Assembly: GCA_934573855.1 (NCBI GenBank)
Contig: CAKTMF010000008.1
Span: forward strand, 62,001-126,000
Length of the DNA stretch: 64,000 bases
Reading direction: 5' to 3'
Origin: an uncultured Oscillospiraceae bacterium
GTDB lineage: Bacteria; Bacillota; Clostridia; Oscillospirales; Oscillospiraceae
This document shows, one piece after another, positions 8,707 to 18,010 of the stretch. Positions within the stretch are counted from its first letter, which is position 1. Each line of letters opens with the position of its first letter. A program made the translations under genes and the position numbers. The notes beneath the pieces were generated by a model. That model made no database searches. It was not told the origin of the DNA and saw only the letters and a list, made by a program, of their open reading frames with translations.

Positions 8707-11700
8707 ATGCTGAGACTCATAACCGGCAAGGCCGGAACGGGCAAGACGTCGCTCGTGATAAACGAAATAAGATCCGCCGTGGAGGAGGCCCGGGGGGGGC
8801 GGCTGCTCATCGTCCCCGAGCAGTACAGCCACGAGGCGGAGCGCGAGCTGTGCCGCGTCTGCGGCGACAGCATGTCGCGCTACGCGGAGGTGATGAGCTT
8901 CACGGGCCTTGCCCGGCGCGTCGCGTCGAAGCAGGGCGGGGGCTGCACGCCGTATCTCGACAAGGGCGGGCGGCTGCTGTGCATGGCGCTCGCGCTGAGC
9001 GGGATAAGCACGCGTCTGCGCGTCTACGGCGCGGCGGCGAGAAAGGCGGAGCTTCAGAGTGCGCTCCTCTCCGCCGTCGACGAGATGAAGACCGCCTGTG
9101 TCGCCCCGGAGACCCTTGCTGAGGCGGCAGAGCGCTGCGGCGGGGCGCTTGGGGATAAGCTCGCGGACCTCGCCCTCATCGCCGAGGCCTATGCCGCCGT
9201 CGCGGCGAACGGCCGCGCCGACCCCGCCGACCGGCTCACCGTCCTCGCCCGGCAGATACCCGGGAGCGAGCTTGACGGGAGCTGGCACGTCTATGTGGAC
9301 GGCTTTATTGATTTTACCCGGCAGGAGCAGGAAATACTCGTCGCGCTCATGAAAAAGGGCGTGGAGCTTACCGTGTGCCTGACGGTGGACGCGCTGGACG
9401 GCGAGAACGAGATATACGCCCTCTCGCGGCGCAGCGCCGGGGCGCTCCTTGCCGCCGCGCACGAGCTGGGGAAGGAGACAAGAATAGAAAAATGCGCCTC
9501 GAACGGAGGAAAGAACGAAGCGCTGAGCTTTTTCGCGGACAATATGTTCACATGGTCGGAGCCGTCCGGTCTCGACGCTCTCGGGGCGGTGAGCCTCTAT
9601 TGCGCCGAGAGCATGAACGCCGAGTGCGAGCTTGCCGCCGCGCGGGCCATAGAGCTTGTGCGCGACGGGGGCTGCCGCTGGCGGGATATCGCGGTGGCCG
9701 TCCGCGGCTTTGACGACTACAGGGCGCTGCTCGAGAGCGTTTTCGGGCATTACGGCGTGCCGCTGTTCATCTCCAAAAAGAGCGACCTTATGCAGCGGCC
9801 GCTCCCGGCGCTGATAGCCCTCGCCTACGAGATCGTATCGGGCGGCTGGGCCGTGGACGACGTGGTGAGCTATATCCGCACGGGGCTTGCGGGTCTTGAC
9901 GCGGACGAGTGCGACACGCTGGAAAACTATATCTTCAAGTGGCAGCTGCGCGGCAGCGCGTGGACGAGGAGCGGCGACTGGCGGCAGCACCCCGACGGCT
10001 ACGGGAACGAGTATGACGAGGACGCGAACGAACGTCTGCGCGGGATAAACGCCCTGCGCCGCCGTGTTTCGGCGCCCCTGCTCGCCTTTGAGAAAAGGGC
10101 TCGCGAGGCGGAGACGGCCTCCGCTCAGGCGGCGGCGCTCGCGGAGCTGTTCGCCGCGCTGAAGCTCCCGGAAAGGCTCGAGCGGCGCTCGCGCGAGCTT
10201 TACGAGAGCGGCAGAGAGAGCCTTGCGCAGGAGTATACGCAGCTCTGGGACATCATCGTCTCCGCGCTCGAGCAGAGCGCCGCCATACTGGGCGAAACGC
10301 CAATGAGCATGGAGGAGTTCGGCAAGCTCTTCACCCTCATGCTCTCAAAATACGACGTGGGTACTATTCCCGTGTCGCTCGACCGGGTCTCCGCCGGAGA
10401 CTTCGACCGTATGCGCCGGCGCAGCATAAAGCACCTCATCGTCCTTGGAGTCAGCGACGAGCGCGTGCCGCAGACGGGCGCGGAGACGGAAATGTTCTCC
10501 GACGACGAGCGCCGGCGGCTCCTTGAGATGGACATTGACCTCGGCGGCGCGGGAGAGAGCGAGCTGTGGCGCGAGTTTTCGCTCATCTACAACTGCCTCA
10601 CCCTGCCCTCGGAGAGCCTGATGATGAGCTATGCCGCCGTGAACGGCGAGGGCGCGGAGCAGCGCCCGGCCTTTGTGATGAACCGGGCGAGGGCGCTTTT
10701 CGCCATGGAGATAAAGCGCACGGACGCGCTGAAAGCCCGCATGTCGGCCGAGGCTCCGGCGCTGACTCTCGCGGCTCACGCCCTCCGCGGCGGCGGAGCG
10801 AGGGAGCAGGCAGCCGCCGAGTATTTCAGAAGGGAGCGCCCCGAGCGCTTTGAAAGCCTTCTCGCGGCCTCTCAGATGAGCCGGGGCCGGCTCTCGCGGG
10901 ACGCGGTGGAGGCGCTCTACGGCAGGGAGCTGAAGCTCTCGGCCTCGCGCGTGGATAAATTCGCCTCCTGCAAGTTTGCGTACTTCTGCCAGTACGGGCT
11001 GAAGGCGAAGCCCTATGAACCCGCGGGCTTCACTCCGCCGGAGATAGGCACCTTCATGCATTATGTGCTGGAGAATACCGCCCGCGAGATAAAGGAAAAG
11101 GGCGGCTTCCGGGCCGTTTCCGACGCGGAGGTCAGCGAGCTGACGGATAAATATGTCGGCGCCTATGTCAGCGAGGAGCTGAACGATTTTCAGGAGAAGT
11201 CCGCCCGCTTCGTGTACCTTTTCGAGCGGCTCACGCGCGACGTCCATCAGGTGGTGGGCGACATGGCGTCGGAGCTTCGCCGTTCGGATTTTGAGCCGCT
11301 GAGCTTCGAGCTCGATTTCGCGAACGCGTCGGAGCTGCCGCCCGTGGAGCTTGGCGCGGGCGAGGACAGGCTCACCCTCACCGGCATTGCCGACCGCGTG
11401 GACGGCTGGCTCCATAACGGCAAGCTGTATATCCGCGTGGTGGACTACAAGACCGGGCGGAAAAAGTTCTCCCTCTCCGACATCTGGTACGGCATGGGGC
11501 TTCAAATGCTCCTGTACCTCTTCGCGCTGGAGAAGGACGGAGAAAAGCTCTACGGACACGAGACGGTCCCCGCCGGGGTGATGTACGTCCCGGCGAGAAA
11601 CACCATGCTCTCCGCCGCGCGCGACATGGACGACGGTGAGGCCGAGGGGCTTCGCCGCGAGGAGAGCCGCCGGAGCGGTCTCGTCCTTGACGACGCGGAG

Positions 11701-12036
11701 GTCATGGAGGCGTGGGAGAACGGCGAGGACAAGCGCTACATCCCCGTGAAGATAGGCGGCCGCACCGCGGCGGAGAGCGTCGCGAGCGCGGAGAGACTGG
11801 GGCTTCTCTCAAAGCATATAAAGGAGACTCTGACGGAAATGGCGGGGCAGCTCCGGCGGGGAGACATCGCCGCCGACCCGTTTTACAGGAGCCAGCAGGA
11901 GAACGCCTGCATGAACTGCGACTATTTCGACGCCTGCCACTTCGCCAACGGCCGCGGCGGCGAGAGGTGCAGATTTATGCCGAAGCTCCCGGCTGACAAG
12001 GTGTGGACAATGCTGGAAGGAGGCGGGGAAAAGTGA
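8707..12036 (+). CDS. addB: ATP-dependent helicase/deoxyribonuclease subunit B
   Basis: The 1109-residue AddB subunit of the AddAB helicase-nuclease, which resects double-strand breaks and recognises Chi in Gram-positive bacteria. It begins with a Walker A motif (GKAGTGKT, residues 7-14). Near the C-terminus it has a RecB-type nuclease motif (VVDYKTGRK). The four cysteines of the AddB iron-sulfur cluster are present: one in FASCKFAYF and three in ACMNCDYFDAC with the family spacing C-x2-C-x5-C. Its TGA overlaps the GTG start of addA, so the two subunits are translationally coupled. Confidence 0.95.
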   Translation: MLRLITGKAGTGKTSLVINEIRSAVEEARGGRLLIVPEQYSHEAERELCRVCGDSMSRYAEVMSFTGLARRVASKQGGGCTPYLDKGGRLLCMALALSGISTRLRVYGAAARKAELQSALLSAVDEMKTACVAPETLAEAAERCGGALGDKLADLALIAEAYAAVAANGRADPADRLTVLARQIPGSELDGSWHVYVDGFIDFTRQEQEILVALMKKGVELTVCLTVDALDGENEIYALSRRSAGALLAAAHELGKETRIEKCASNGGKNEALSFFADNMFTWSEPSGLDALGAVSLYCAESMNAECELAAARAIELVRDGGCRWRDIAVAVRGFDDYRALLESVFGHYGVPLFISKKSDLMQRPLPALIALAYEIVSGGWAVDDVVSYIRTGLAGLDADECDTLENYIFKWQLRGSAWTRSGDWRQHPDGYGNEYDEDANERLRGINALRRRVSAPLLAFEKRAREAETASAQAAALAELFAALKLPERLERRSRELYESGRESLAQEYTQLWDIIVSALEQSAAILGETPMSMEEFGKLFTLMLSKYDVGTIPVSLDRVSAGDFDRMRRRSIKHLIVLGVSDERVPQTGAETEMFSDDERRRLLEMDIDLGGAGESELWREFSLIYNCLTLPSESLMMSYAAVNGEGAEQRPAFVMNRARALFAMEIKRTDALKARMSAEAPALTLAAHALRGGGAREQAAAEYFRRERPERFESLLAASQMSRGRLSRDAVEALYGRELKLSASRVDKFASCKFAYFCQYGLKAKPYEPAGFTPPEIGTFMHYVLENTAREIKEKGGFRAVSDAEVSELTDKYVGAYVSEELNDFQEKSARFVYLFERLTRDVHQVVGDMASELRRSDFEPLSFELDFANASELPPVELGAGEDRLTLTGIADRVDGWLHNGKLYIRVVDYKTGRKKFSLSDIWYGMGLQMLLYLFALEKDGEKLYGHETVPAGVMYVPARNTMLSAARDMDDGEAEGLRREESRRSGLVLDDAEVMEAWENGEDKRYIPVKIGGRTAAESVASAERLGLLSKHIKETLTEMAGQLRRGDIAADPFYRSQQENACMNCDYFDACHFANGRGGERCRFMPKLPADKVWTMLEGGGEK

Positions 12037-15000
12037 AATTCGAGCCTACAAGATCGCAGTCTCAGGCCATAAACACGCGCGGCAGCACGGTCCTCGTGTC
12101 CGCCGGCGCGGGCAGCGGCAAGACGAGAGTGCTGACCGAGCGCCTCATGGCCTATATACTCGACGAAAGCTGCCCCGCGGACATAGACAGCTTCCTCATA
12201 ATAACCTATACCCGCGCCGCGGCGGGAGAGCTTCGCGGCAGGATAATGGAGGAGCTTTCCGCCGCGCTGGGAGCAGACCCCTCCTCACGCCGCCTGCGCC
12301 GCCAGAATGCGCTGTGCCAGCGCGCCCACATCGGCACCATACACAGCTTCTGTGCCGACCTTCTGCGCGAGTTCAGCCACATGGCGGGCATATCCCCGGA
12401 CTTCAAGATAATGGACGAGGACAGGGCGGCCGCGATGAAGGCCGCAGCCCTCGAGCGCACGCTTGAGAGCTGCTACGAAAAAAGAGGAACGCACCCGGGC
12501 TTCACGCTCCTTGCGGACACCGTGGGCGCGGGCAGAGACGACAGGCGTCTTGCCGCCCTCGTGCTGAACCTCCACGGCAAAATGCAGTGCCACGCGCGGC
12601 CGGAGAGCTGGGCGCGGCGGCAGGTGGAGCTGATCGAGTCCGACTGCGCGGACGCGGCGCAGACGCCGTGGGGGCGGGAGGTGCTGTCCCGCGTCAGGGA
12701 GACCGCCGAATACTGGAGCGCCGAGATGGACAGGGTCATGGCCGAGATGGCGCCCTATGAGAAGATAAAGAACGCCTATATGCCGAGCGTTTCGGAGACG
12801 GCGGACGCGCTCAGGGAGCTTGTGCGCAGCCTCGATATGGGCTGGGACAGGGCGCGTGCGGCCGCGGATATCCCGTTCGGCCGCCTCGGCGCGCTGAGAA
12901 ATTCGCCGGAGCCGCGCGTGTCGGAGCTGGTGAAGGCGCGTCGCGAGAGCTGCAAAAAGGCCATGAAGAACGCGGCGGACATGCTCTCGTCCGACTCGGA
13001 AAAGCTCCTGCACGAGATGGAGCTGACCGCCCCGGCGATGAGCGCGCTCCTTGAGCTGACGCTGATGTTCGACCGCGAGTATACGAAGGACAAGCGCCGC
13101 AGCGCGCTCCTCGACTACTCCGACCTTGAACACCTCACCGCCGCGCTCCTCACCGACGAGAACGGCGAGCCGACCATGCTCGCCTCGCAGGTGTCGCAGC
13201 GCTACACGGAGATAATGGTGGACGAATATCAGGACGTGAGTCAGGTACAGGACGCGATCTTCCGCGCCGTCTCGCGCCGTGGGAGGAATCTTTTCCTTGT
13301 GGGCGACGTGAAGCAGTCGATATACCGCTTCCGTCTTGCGGACCCCGAGATATTTACCGGGAAATACCTGAGCTTTGCCGACGCGGCCACCGCCGCGCCC
13401 GGAGAGCCGCGCAGGATAATGCTGCAGGAGAACTTCCGCTCCCGCCGCGAGATACTCAACGCCGCGAACGCGGTCTTTTCCCGCTGCATGTCAAGAAGAC
13501 TGGGCGACATCGACTATGACTCGAGCGCCGAGCTCAAATGCGGCGCGGACTATGAGGGCGCGGTCGATGTGCCGGAGCTGCTTTTGATGAACATCCCGGC
13601 TGCCGTCGACGCCGATTCCCCGGACAAGACCGAGGCCGAGGCGCGCATGGCGGCGGGGCGGATACGCGCCCTCGTGGAGAGCCGCGTCCCCGTCAGGGAC
13701 AAAAACGGCGTGAGACCCGTGGAATACGGCGACGTGGCTATACTCCTGCGCTCGGTGAACACCGTGGGCGGGGTATACCGCCGCGCCCTCATCGAGCAGG
13801 GGATACCCGTGGCGTCGGTGCAGTCCGGGGAGTATTTCAGCTCCGTGGAGATATCGGCGCTGATGTCGGCGCTCGCCGTCATTGATAATCCGCATCAGGA
13901 TATACCGCTCATCGCCGTGCTGCGCTCGCCGTCCTTCATGTTCTCCGCCGACGAGCTGTCGGCGATACGCGCCGCGACCAGAAAGGGCGATTTCTACTCG
14001 GCGCTCGCCGCGGCGGCGGATGGGAACGAAAAATGCGCACGCTTCCTCGAACGGCTCTCCGCCATGCGCGCCGCCGCCGCGGACATGCCCGTGGGCGAAC
14101 TCGTGCGGTATGTGATGGACGGGCTGGACATGCTCGCGCTGTGCAGCGCCATGGACGACGGCGAGCGGAGAAGGGCGAACCTGATGAGCTTCGTCGGGCT
14201 GTCGGAGCGCTTTGAAAGCACCGGATACCGGGGACTTCACCGCTTCGTGCTGTGGCTCAGGCAGCTCGCGGCCAAGGGGAGCGAGCCGTCGGGCGGCGCG
14301 CCGGAGACCTCGGCGGTGCAGATAATGTCCGTCCACCGCTCAAAGGGACTGGAATTTCCCGTGGTGTTCCTGTGCGACACGGCGCGGCAGTTCAACAAGA
14401 CCGACACGCGCGACACGGTGCTTGTCCACCCGGAGCTGGGGCTGGGACCCAAGGTGACCGACCTCGAGCGGCGCGTGGAGTACCCGACTCTCGCGAGGAA
14501 CGCGATACGCCTGCGGCTCGAACGGGAGACGCTCTCGGAGGAAATGCGGCTTTTATACGTCGCCATGACCCGCGCCAAGGAGCGGCTGTACATCACCGCC
14601 GCCGTAAAGGACGCGGAAAAGCTGACGGAGAAAATACGCGCCGCCGTCACCGATCCCCTCGCACCGGAGCTTCTGTCCGGCGCCGCCGCGCCGGTGAACT
14701 GGCTCATTGCCGCCGCCCTCGCCGACGGGGAGCGGAACATAAAAATAGAATACTGCGCCGCTGAGAGCGCACCGGAGGAGGAAGCCGCCGTGACGGCGGC
14801 CGCCGAGGCCGACCCGGAGAGCCTGAGGGAGATCGAGCGCGCTCTCGGCTACCGCTATCCCCACGCCGGGGCGGTGAAGCTCCCCTCAAAGGTGACGGCC
14901 ACGGAGCTGAAGGGCCGCACGGAGGCCGACGAGGACGCGAAGAGCATTGCGCCCGCGCGGCACAGGGCCTTCCGCATGCCGGACTTTGTGAAGAGAGACA

Positions 15001-15527
15001 AGCCCCTCACCGGGACGGAGCGCGGCGTAGCCACGCACCTTGTGCTCCAGTACATGGACTTTGAAAAGAGCGGGAGCCTCGAAGGGATCGAGAGCGAGAT
15101 AGCGCGTCTGCGCGACGGGCGCTTTATTTCGGAGCGCGAGGCGCAGGCCGTGGACGCAAAGGCGATAGAGCGCCTCTTCACCTCGCCGCTTGGACGGCGC
15201 ATGACCCGCGCGGAGAAGAAGCTGCGCGAGTTCAAATTCTCCATCCTGTGCGACGCGGAGAGGGTGTTTCGCACCGCGGCGGGGGAGCAGGTGCTGCTGC
15301 AGGGCGTCGTGGACTGCTGTATCGAGGAAAACGGCGCGCTCACCGTCATCGACTACAAGACCGACAACGTCCGCACGGAGGAGGAGATCGCCGAGAGGAG
15401 CCGCCTCTACACCGGACAGCTCGCGGCCTACGCCGACGCGCTCGAGCGGATATACGGCCTGCCGGTAAAGGAATGCGTCCTGTACTTCATAACGGCGGGA
15501 AAGGCCGTCAGCGTGCTGCAAAAATAA
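12033..15527 (+). CDS. addA: ATP-dependent helicase/nuclease subunit A
   Basis: The AddA subunit (1164 residues) is a UvrD-like SF1 helicase fused to a C-terminal RecB nuclease. Visible motifs are Walker A (SAGAGSGKT), Walker B (MVDEYQDVSQVQ), VGDVKQSIYRFR, the MSVHRSKGLEFPVVF motif and the nuclease residues in GVVDCC...VIDYKTDN. The frame allows a GTG at 12003, but the GTG at 12033 follows AAGGAGG by about 8 nt and overlaps the addB stop (GTGA), so it is the likely start. No clear terminator follows; the L31 promoter starts about 20 bp downstream. Confidence 0.95.
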   Translation: MKFEPTRSQSQAINTRGSTVLVSAGAGSGKTRVLTERLMAYILDESCPADIDSFLIITYTRAAAGELRGRIMEELSAALGADPSSRRLRRQNALCQRAHIGTIHSFCADLLREFSHMAGISPDFKIMDEDRAAAMKAAALERTLESCYEKRGTHPGFTLLADTVGAGRDDRRLAALVLNLHGKMQCHARPESWARRQVELIESDCADAAQTPWGREVLSRVRETAEYWSAEMDRVMAEMAPYEKIKNAYMPSVSETADALRELVRSLDMGWDRARAAADIPFGRLGALRNSPEPRVSELVKARRESCKKAMKNAADMLSSDSEKLLHEMELTAPAMSALLELTLMFDREYTKDKRRSALLDYSDLEHLTAALLTDENGEPTMLASQVSQRYTEIMVDEYQDVSQVQDAIFRAVSRRGRNLFLVGDVKQSIYRFRLADPEIFTGKYLSFADAATAAPGEPRRIMLQENFRSRREILNAANAVFSRCMSRRLGDIDYDSSAELKCGADYEGAVDVPELLLMNIPAAVDADSPDKTEAEARMAAGRIRALVESRVPVRDKNGVRPVEYGDVAILLRSVNTVGGVYRRALIEQGIPVASVQSGEYFSSVEISALMSALAVIDNPHQDIPLIAVLRSPSFMFSADELSAIRAATRKGDFYSALAAAADGNEKCARFLERLSAMRAAAADMPVGELVRYVMDGLDMLALCSAMDDGERRRANLMSFVGLSERFESTGYRGLHRFVLWLRQLAAKGSEPSGGAPETSAVQIMSVHRSKGLEFPVVFLCDTARQFNKTDTRDTVLVHPELGLGPKVTDLERRVEYPTLARNAIRLRLERETLSEEMRLLYVAMTRAKERLYITAAVKDAEKLTEKIRAAVTDPLAPELLSGAAAPVNWLIAAALADGERNIKIEYCAAESAPEEEAAVTAAAEADPESLREIERALGYRYPHAGAVKLPSKVTATELKGRTEADEDAKSIAPARHRAFRMPDFVKRDKPLTGTERGVATHLVLQYMDFEKSGSLEGIESEIARLRDGRFISEREAQAVDAKAIERLFTSPLGRRMTRAEKKLREFKFSILCDAERVFRTAAGEQVLLQGVVDCCIEENGALTVIDYKTDNVRTEEEIAERSRLYTGQLAAYADALERIYGLPVKECVLYFITAGKAVSVLQK

Positions 15528-15549
15528 ATTATTTTTCGCGCTAAAGGCC

Positions 15550-15578
15550 TTGCAATCCGCGCGCCGCTGTGCTACAAT
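15550..15578 (+). promoter_or_regulatory. Promoter of the L31 gene
   Basis: TTGCAA (15550-15555) and TACAAT (15573-15578) have a 17-bp spacer. The transcript would carry a leader of about 60 nt before the start codon. Confidence 0.75.
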
Positions 15579-15647
15579 CCTTTTTGCGTCTTGTAACTAT
15601 GCCTTTTTTGGCACAATCAAGGCAGCATTAGACGAGGAGAATTGACC

Positions 15648-15848
15648 ATGAAGGCAGGAATCCATCCCAACTACCAGCAGACCACCATCAGATGCGCTTG
15701 CGGCGCCGTCATCGAGACCGGCTCCACCAAGAAGGACATCACCGTCGAGATCTGCTCCAAGTGCCACCCCTTCTACACCGGCAAGCAGAAGCTGGTCGAC
15801 ACCAGCGGCCGCGTTGATAAGTTCAACAAGAAGTACGGCATCAAGTAA
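15648..15848 (+). CDS. rpmE: 50S ribosomal protein L31, zinc-binding type
   Basis: 66 residues beginning [10 protein letters not shown], as in canonical L31. The zinc-ligand cysteines are present (IRCACG and [10 protein letters not shown]), so this is the zinc-containing paralogue, not the zinc-free form made under zinc starvation. A TTG two codons earlier is in frame, but GAGGAG at 15634-15639 is correctly spaced for the ATG at 15648. It is transcribed as a single gene between its own promoter and a strong terminator. Confidence 0.97.
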   Translation: MKAGIHPNYQQTTIRCACGAVIETGSTKKDITVEICSKCHPFYTGKQKLVDTSGRVDKFNKKYGIK

Positions 15849-15867
15849 TCATATACACCGCCGAAGG

Positions 15868-15919
15868 GCGGGAAGCGGCGTGACGCGCGGGACAGTGCGG
15901 CACGCCGCTTCCCGCTTTT
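15868..15919 (+). terminator. Intrinsic terminator after rpmE
   Basis: A perfect 15-bp stem (15868-15882 with 15901-15915) is followed by TTTT. Confidence 0.85.
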
Positions 15920-15922
15920 CTG

Positions 15923-15951
15923 TTTACAAATCCCGGGAAAAGTAGTATATT
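15923..15951 (+). promoter_or_regulatory. Promoter of the MarR-family gene
   Basis: TTTACA (15923-15928) and TATATT (15946-15951) are spaced by 17 bp, immediately after the rpmE terminator. Confidence 0.65.
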
Positions 15952-15989
15952 CATAATAAACACAGGTACGCGAACGGGAGGACGGAAAA

Positions 15990-16427
15990 ATGGTGGAGAA
16001 GAGCTTTGCCGAGGTATACGATAAATTCAAGCTGCAGTTTTACCGCAAGGTCTTTGAGCTGGTGCGCGAGCGCGACGGCTCGCTTTCCGCCATGGAGGCC
16101 TTCTCGCTCGAGGTGATAAAAATGCTCGACGAACCCACGGTGGGACAGTTCGCGGATTTTCTCAACATCTCCCAGTCCAACGCCACCTACAAGGTCAACA
16201 GCCTCATCAAAAAGGGCTATCTCGAGCGCCAGAACTCCCAGACCGACCGGCGCGAGTACCACCTTGTCCTGTCGGAGAAATTCTTCAGCTACATGGGCAT
16301 ACTCAGCGCCTACGAAAAGACCGTCATCGACCGGGTGAAGGAGCGCTTTCCCAAGGAGGACGTGGAGAAGTTCGACGAAATGCTCAGCGTCATCTCCAAC
16401 GAGCTTATGCCGGAGTGCAAAAAGTGA
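15990..16427 (+). CDS. MarR family transcriptional regulator
   Basis: This 145-residue protein has the MarR layout: N-terminal dimerisation helices, a winged helix (PTVGQFADFLNISQSNATYKVNSLIKKGYL) with the wing at RQNSQTDRREYHLVLS, and C-terminal helices. The DRR at the wing tip is the family's DNA-contact signature. The target is unknown. The next genes are an O-acetylation pair, but a terminator separates them and they have their own promoter, so control of that pair is only a possibility. Confidence 0.9.
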   Translation: MVEKSFAEVYDKFKLQFYRKVFELVRERDGSLSAMEAFSLEVIKMLDEPTVGQFADFLNISQSNATYKVNSLIKKGYLERQNSQTDRREYHLVLSEKFFSYMGILSAYEKTVIDRVKERFPKEDVEKFDEMLSVISNELMPECKK

Positions 16428-16432
16428 AGCTT

Positions 16433-16463
16433 ACGGCGCGGGAGCCTTCCCCGCGCCGTTTTT
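16433..16463 (+). terminator. Intrinsic terminator after MarR gene
   Basis: A stem at 16433-16442 with 16450-16459, a 7-nt loop and TTTTT. Confidence 0.85.
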
Positions 16464-16474
16464 GTCATACAGGC

Positions 16475-16503
16475 TTGTCATTTTCCGCAAAATAAGGTAG
16501 AAT
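16475..16503 (+). promoter_or_regulatory. Promoter of the MBOAT-DHHW operon
   Basis: TTGTCA (16475-16480) and TAGAAT (16498-16503) with a 17-bp spacer, 33 bp before the MBOAT start. Confidence 0.7.
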
Positions 16504-16536
16504 AAATCGCTTAATTTTTACGGGAGTTCAACGCTC

Positions 16537-17997
16537 ATGGTATTTTCAAGCCTTATTTTTTTATATGCCTTCCTGCCGCTGTCGCTGATAGCCTACTATC
16601 TCGCGCCCACGCGGAAGGCGCAGAACACGTCTCTGCTCATTTTTTCCATAATTTTCTACGCGTGGGGTGAGCCGAAGTACGTCCTGCTGCTGATGTTCAT
16701 GGCGCTCACGTCATGGTTCTGCGCGCTGCGCGCGGCCTCGTCCGCCTCGGCGCGGGGGGCGAAAATGTGGGTGAGCATATCCGCCGCCATCGACATCGCG
16801 CTCATCGGCTTTTTCAAGTACGCGGGGCTTTTCTGCTCCATCTTCGGCGAGGTACCGGACTTCGTGCGGAGCATTGCGCTGCCCATCGGCATTTCGTTCT
16901 ATACCTTCCAGCTGCTGACCTATGTTATCGACGTGTACCGCGGCGACGCGGAGGCGCAGGAGAGCTACTGGAACGTGCTTTTGTACGCGTCGCTTTTCCA
17001 CCAGTGCATAGCCGGCCCCATCGTCAGGTACAAGACCGTGGCGGACGAGCTTTTCGTCCACCGCGAGGAGGGGCCGGACCTGCTCTCGGGCATACGGCGC
17101 TTCGCCGTGGGCCTTGCGAAAAAGACCCTGCTCGCGAACCCCTGCGGCGCTCTCGCAGATCAGCTTTTGCTGGAGACGAGCGCGGCATCGGACGCGTCGC
17201 TCTTCGCGCAGAACCTCGCCTCGCTCAAAAGCCTCACTGTGCTCGGCAGCTGGGTGGGCGTGCTGGCCTTCACGCTGCAGATATATCTTGACTTCTCCGC
17301 CTACTCCGACATGGCCATCGGCATGGGCCGCATGATAGGTCTGCACTATCTCGAAAACTTTGACTACCCGTACATATCGAAGAGCGTCACCGAGTTCTGG
17401 CGGCGCTGGCACATGTCGCTGGGGACCTTTTTCCGCGACTATGTCTATATCCCGCTGGGCGGCAACCGCTGCTCAAGGGCGCGCTCCATCCTCAACATGT
17501 TCATCGTCTGGGCGCTGACCGGGCTGTGGCACGGCGCGAGCTGGAACTTCGTTATGTGGGGGCTGTATTTCTTTGTATTCCTGCTGCTCGAAAGGCTGTT
17601 TTTGAAAAAGCCGCTCCGGAAGCTCCGCGTCCTGCCGCATATCTACCTGTGCTTTGTGGTGTATGTGGGGTGGATAATCTTCCACTTCACGGACATACGG
17701 CTGGGCTGGACGGTGTTCACGAACCTTTTCGGCCTCAACGGCAACGCGTTTTCGAGCTTCGTGTCGAAAACGGTGCTTGAGAATAATCTCTTCCTGCTCA
17801 TCGCCTCGTGCGTGTTCTGCACGCCGCTCGTAAAAAACCTCTGTCTGCGCGCGGGCGAGAGGCTCTCCGCGAGCGAGACGGGGGCAAAGGTCTGGGACGT
17901 GCTGCAAAACTGCGTCATGCCCGTGGCTTTCCTGCTGCTGGCCACCTGTTCTCTGGTGGGCGACAGCTATAACCCGTTCATCTATTTCCAGTTCTGA
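16537..17997 (+). CDS. MBOAT family O-acyltransferase (AlgI-like)
   Basis: This 486-residue polytopic membrane protein belongs to the AlgI/DltB/PatA branch of membrane-bound O-acyltransferases. It has many hydrophobic segments, the FWRRWHMSLGTFFRDYVYIPLGG signature with His292, and the invariant His332 in GLWHGASWNF. AlgI-type enzymes move acetyl groups across the membrane to a partner that acetylates an extracellular polysaccharide. The DHHW protein that starts 13 bp downstream is the expected partner. The polysaccharide acetylated is not shown by the sequence. Confidence 0.9.
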   Translation: MVFSSLIFLYAFLPLSLIAYYLAPTRKAQNTSLLIFSIIFYAWGEPKYVLLLMFMALTSWFCALRAASSASARGAKMWVSISAAIDIALIGFFKYAGLFCSIFGEVPDFVRSIALPIGISFYTFQLLTYVIDVYRGDAEAQESYWNVLLYASLFHQCIAGPIVRYKTVADELFVHREEGPDLLSGIRRFAVGLAKKTLLANPCGALADQLLLETSAASDASLFAQNLASLKSLTVLGSWVGVLAFTLQIYLDFSAYSDMAIGMGRMIGLHYLENFDYPYISKSVTEFWRRWHMSLGTFFRDYVYIPLGGNRCSRARSILNMFIVWALTGLWHGASWNFVMWGLYFFVFLLLERLFLKKPLRKLRVLPHIYLCFVVYVGWIIFHFTDIRLGWTVFTNLFGLNGNAFSSFVSKTVLENNLFLLIASCVFCTPLVKNLCLRAGERLSASETGAKVWDVLQNCVMPVAFLLLATCSLVGDSYNPFIYFQF

Positions 17998-18010
17998 GGA
18001 GGCCGAGTAA

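Noticed and set aside
12003..12032. Earlier GTG start for AddA
   Set aside because: It lacks a ribosome binding site, whereas the GTG at 12033 is preceded by AAGGAGG and overlaps the addB stop in the usual coupled way.
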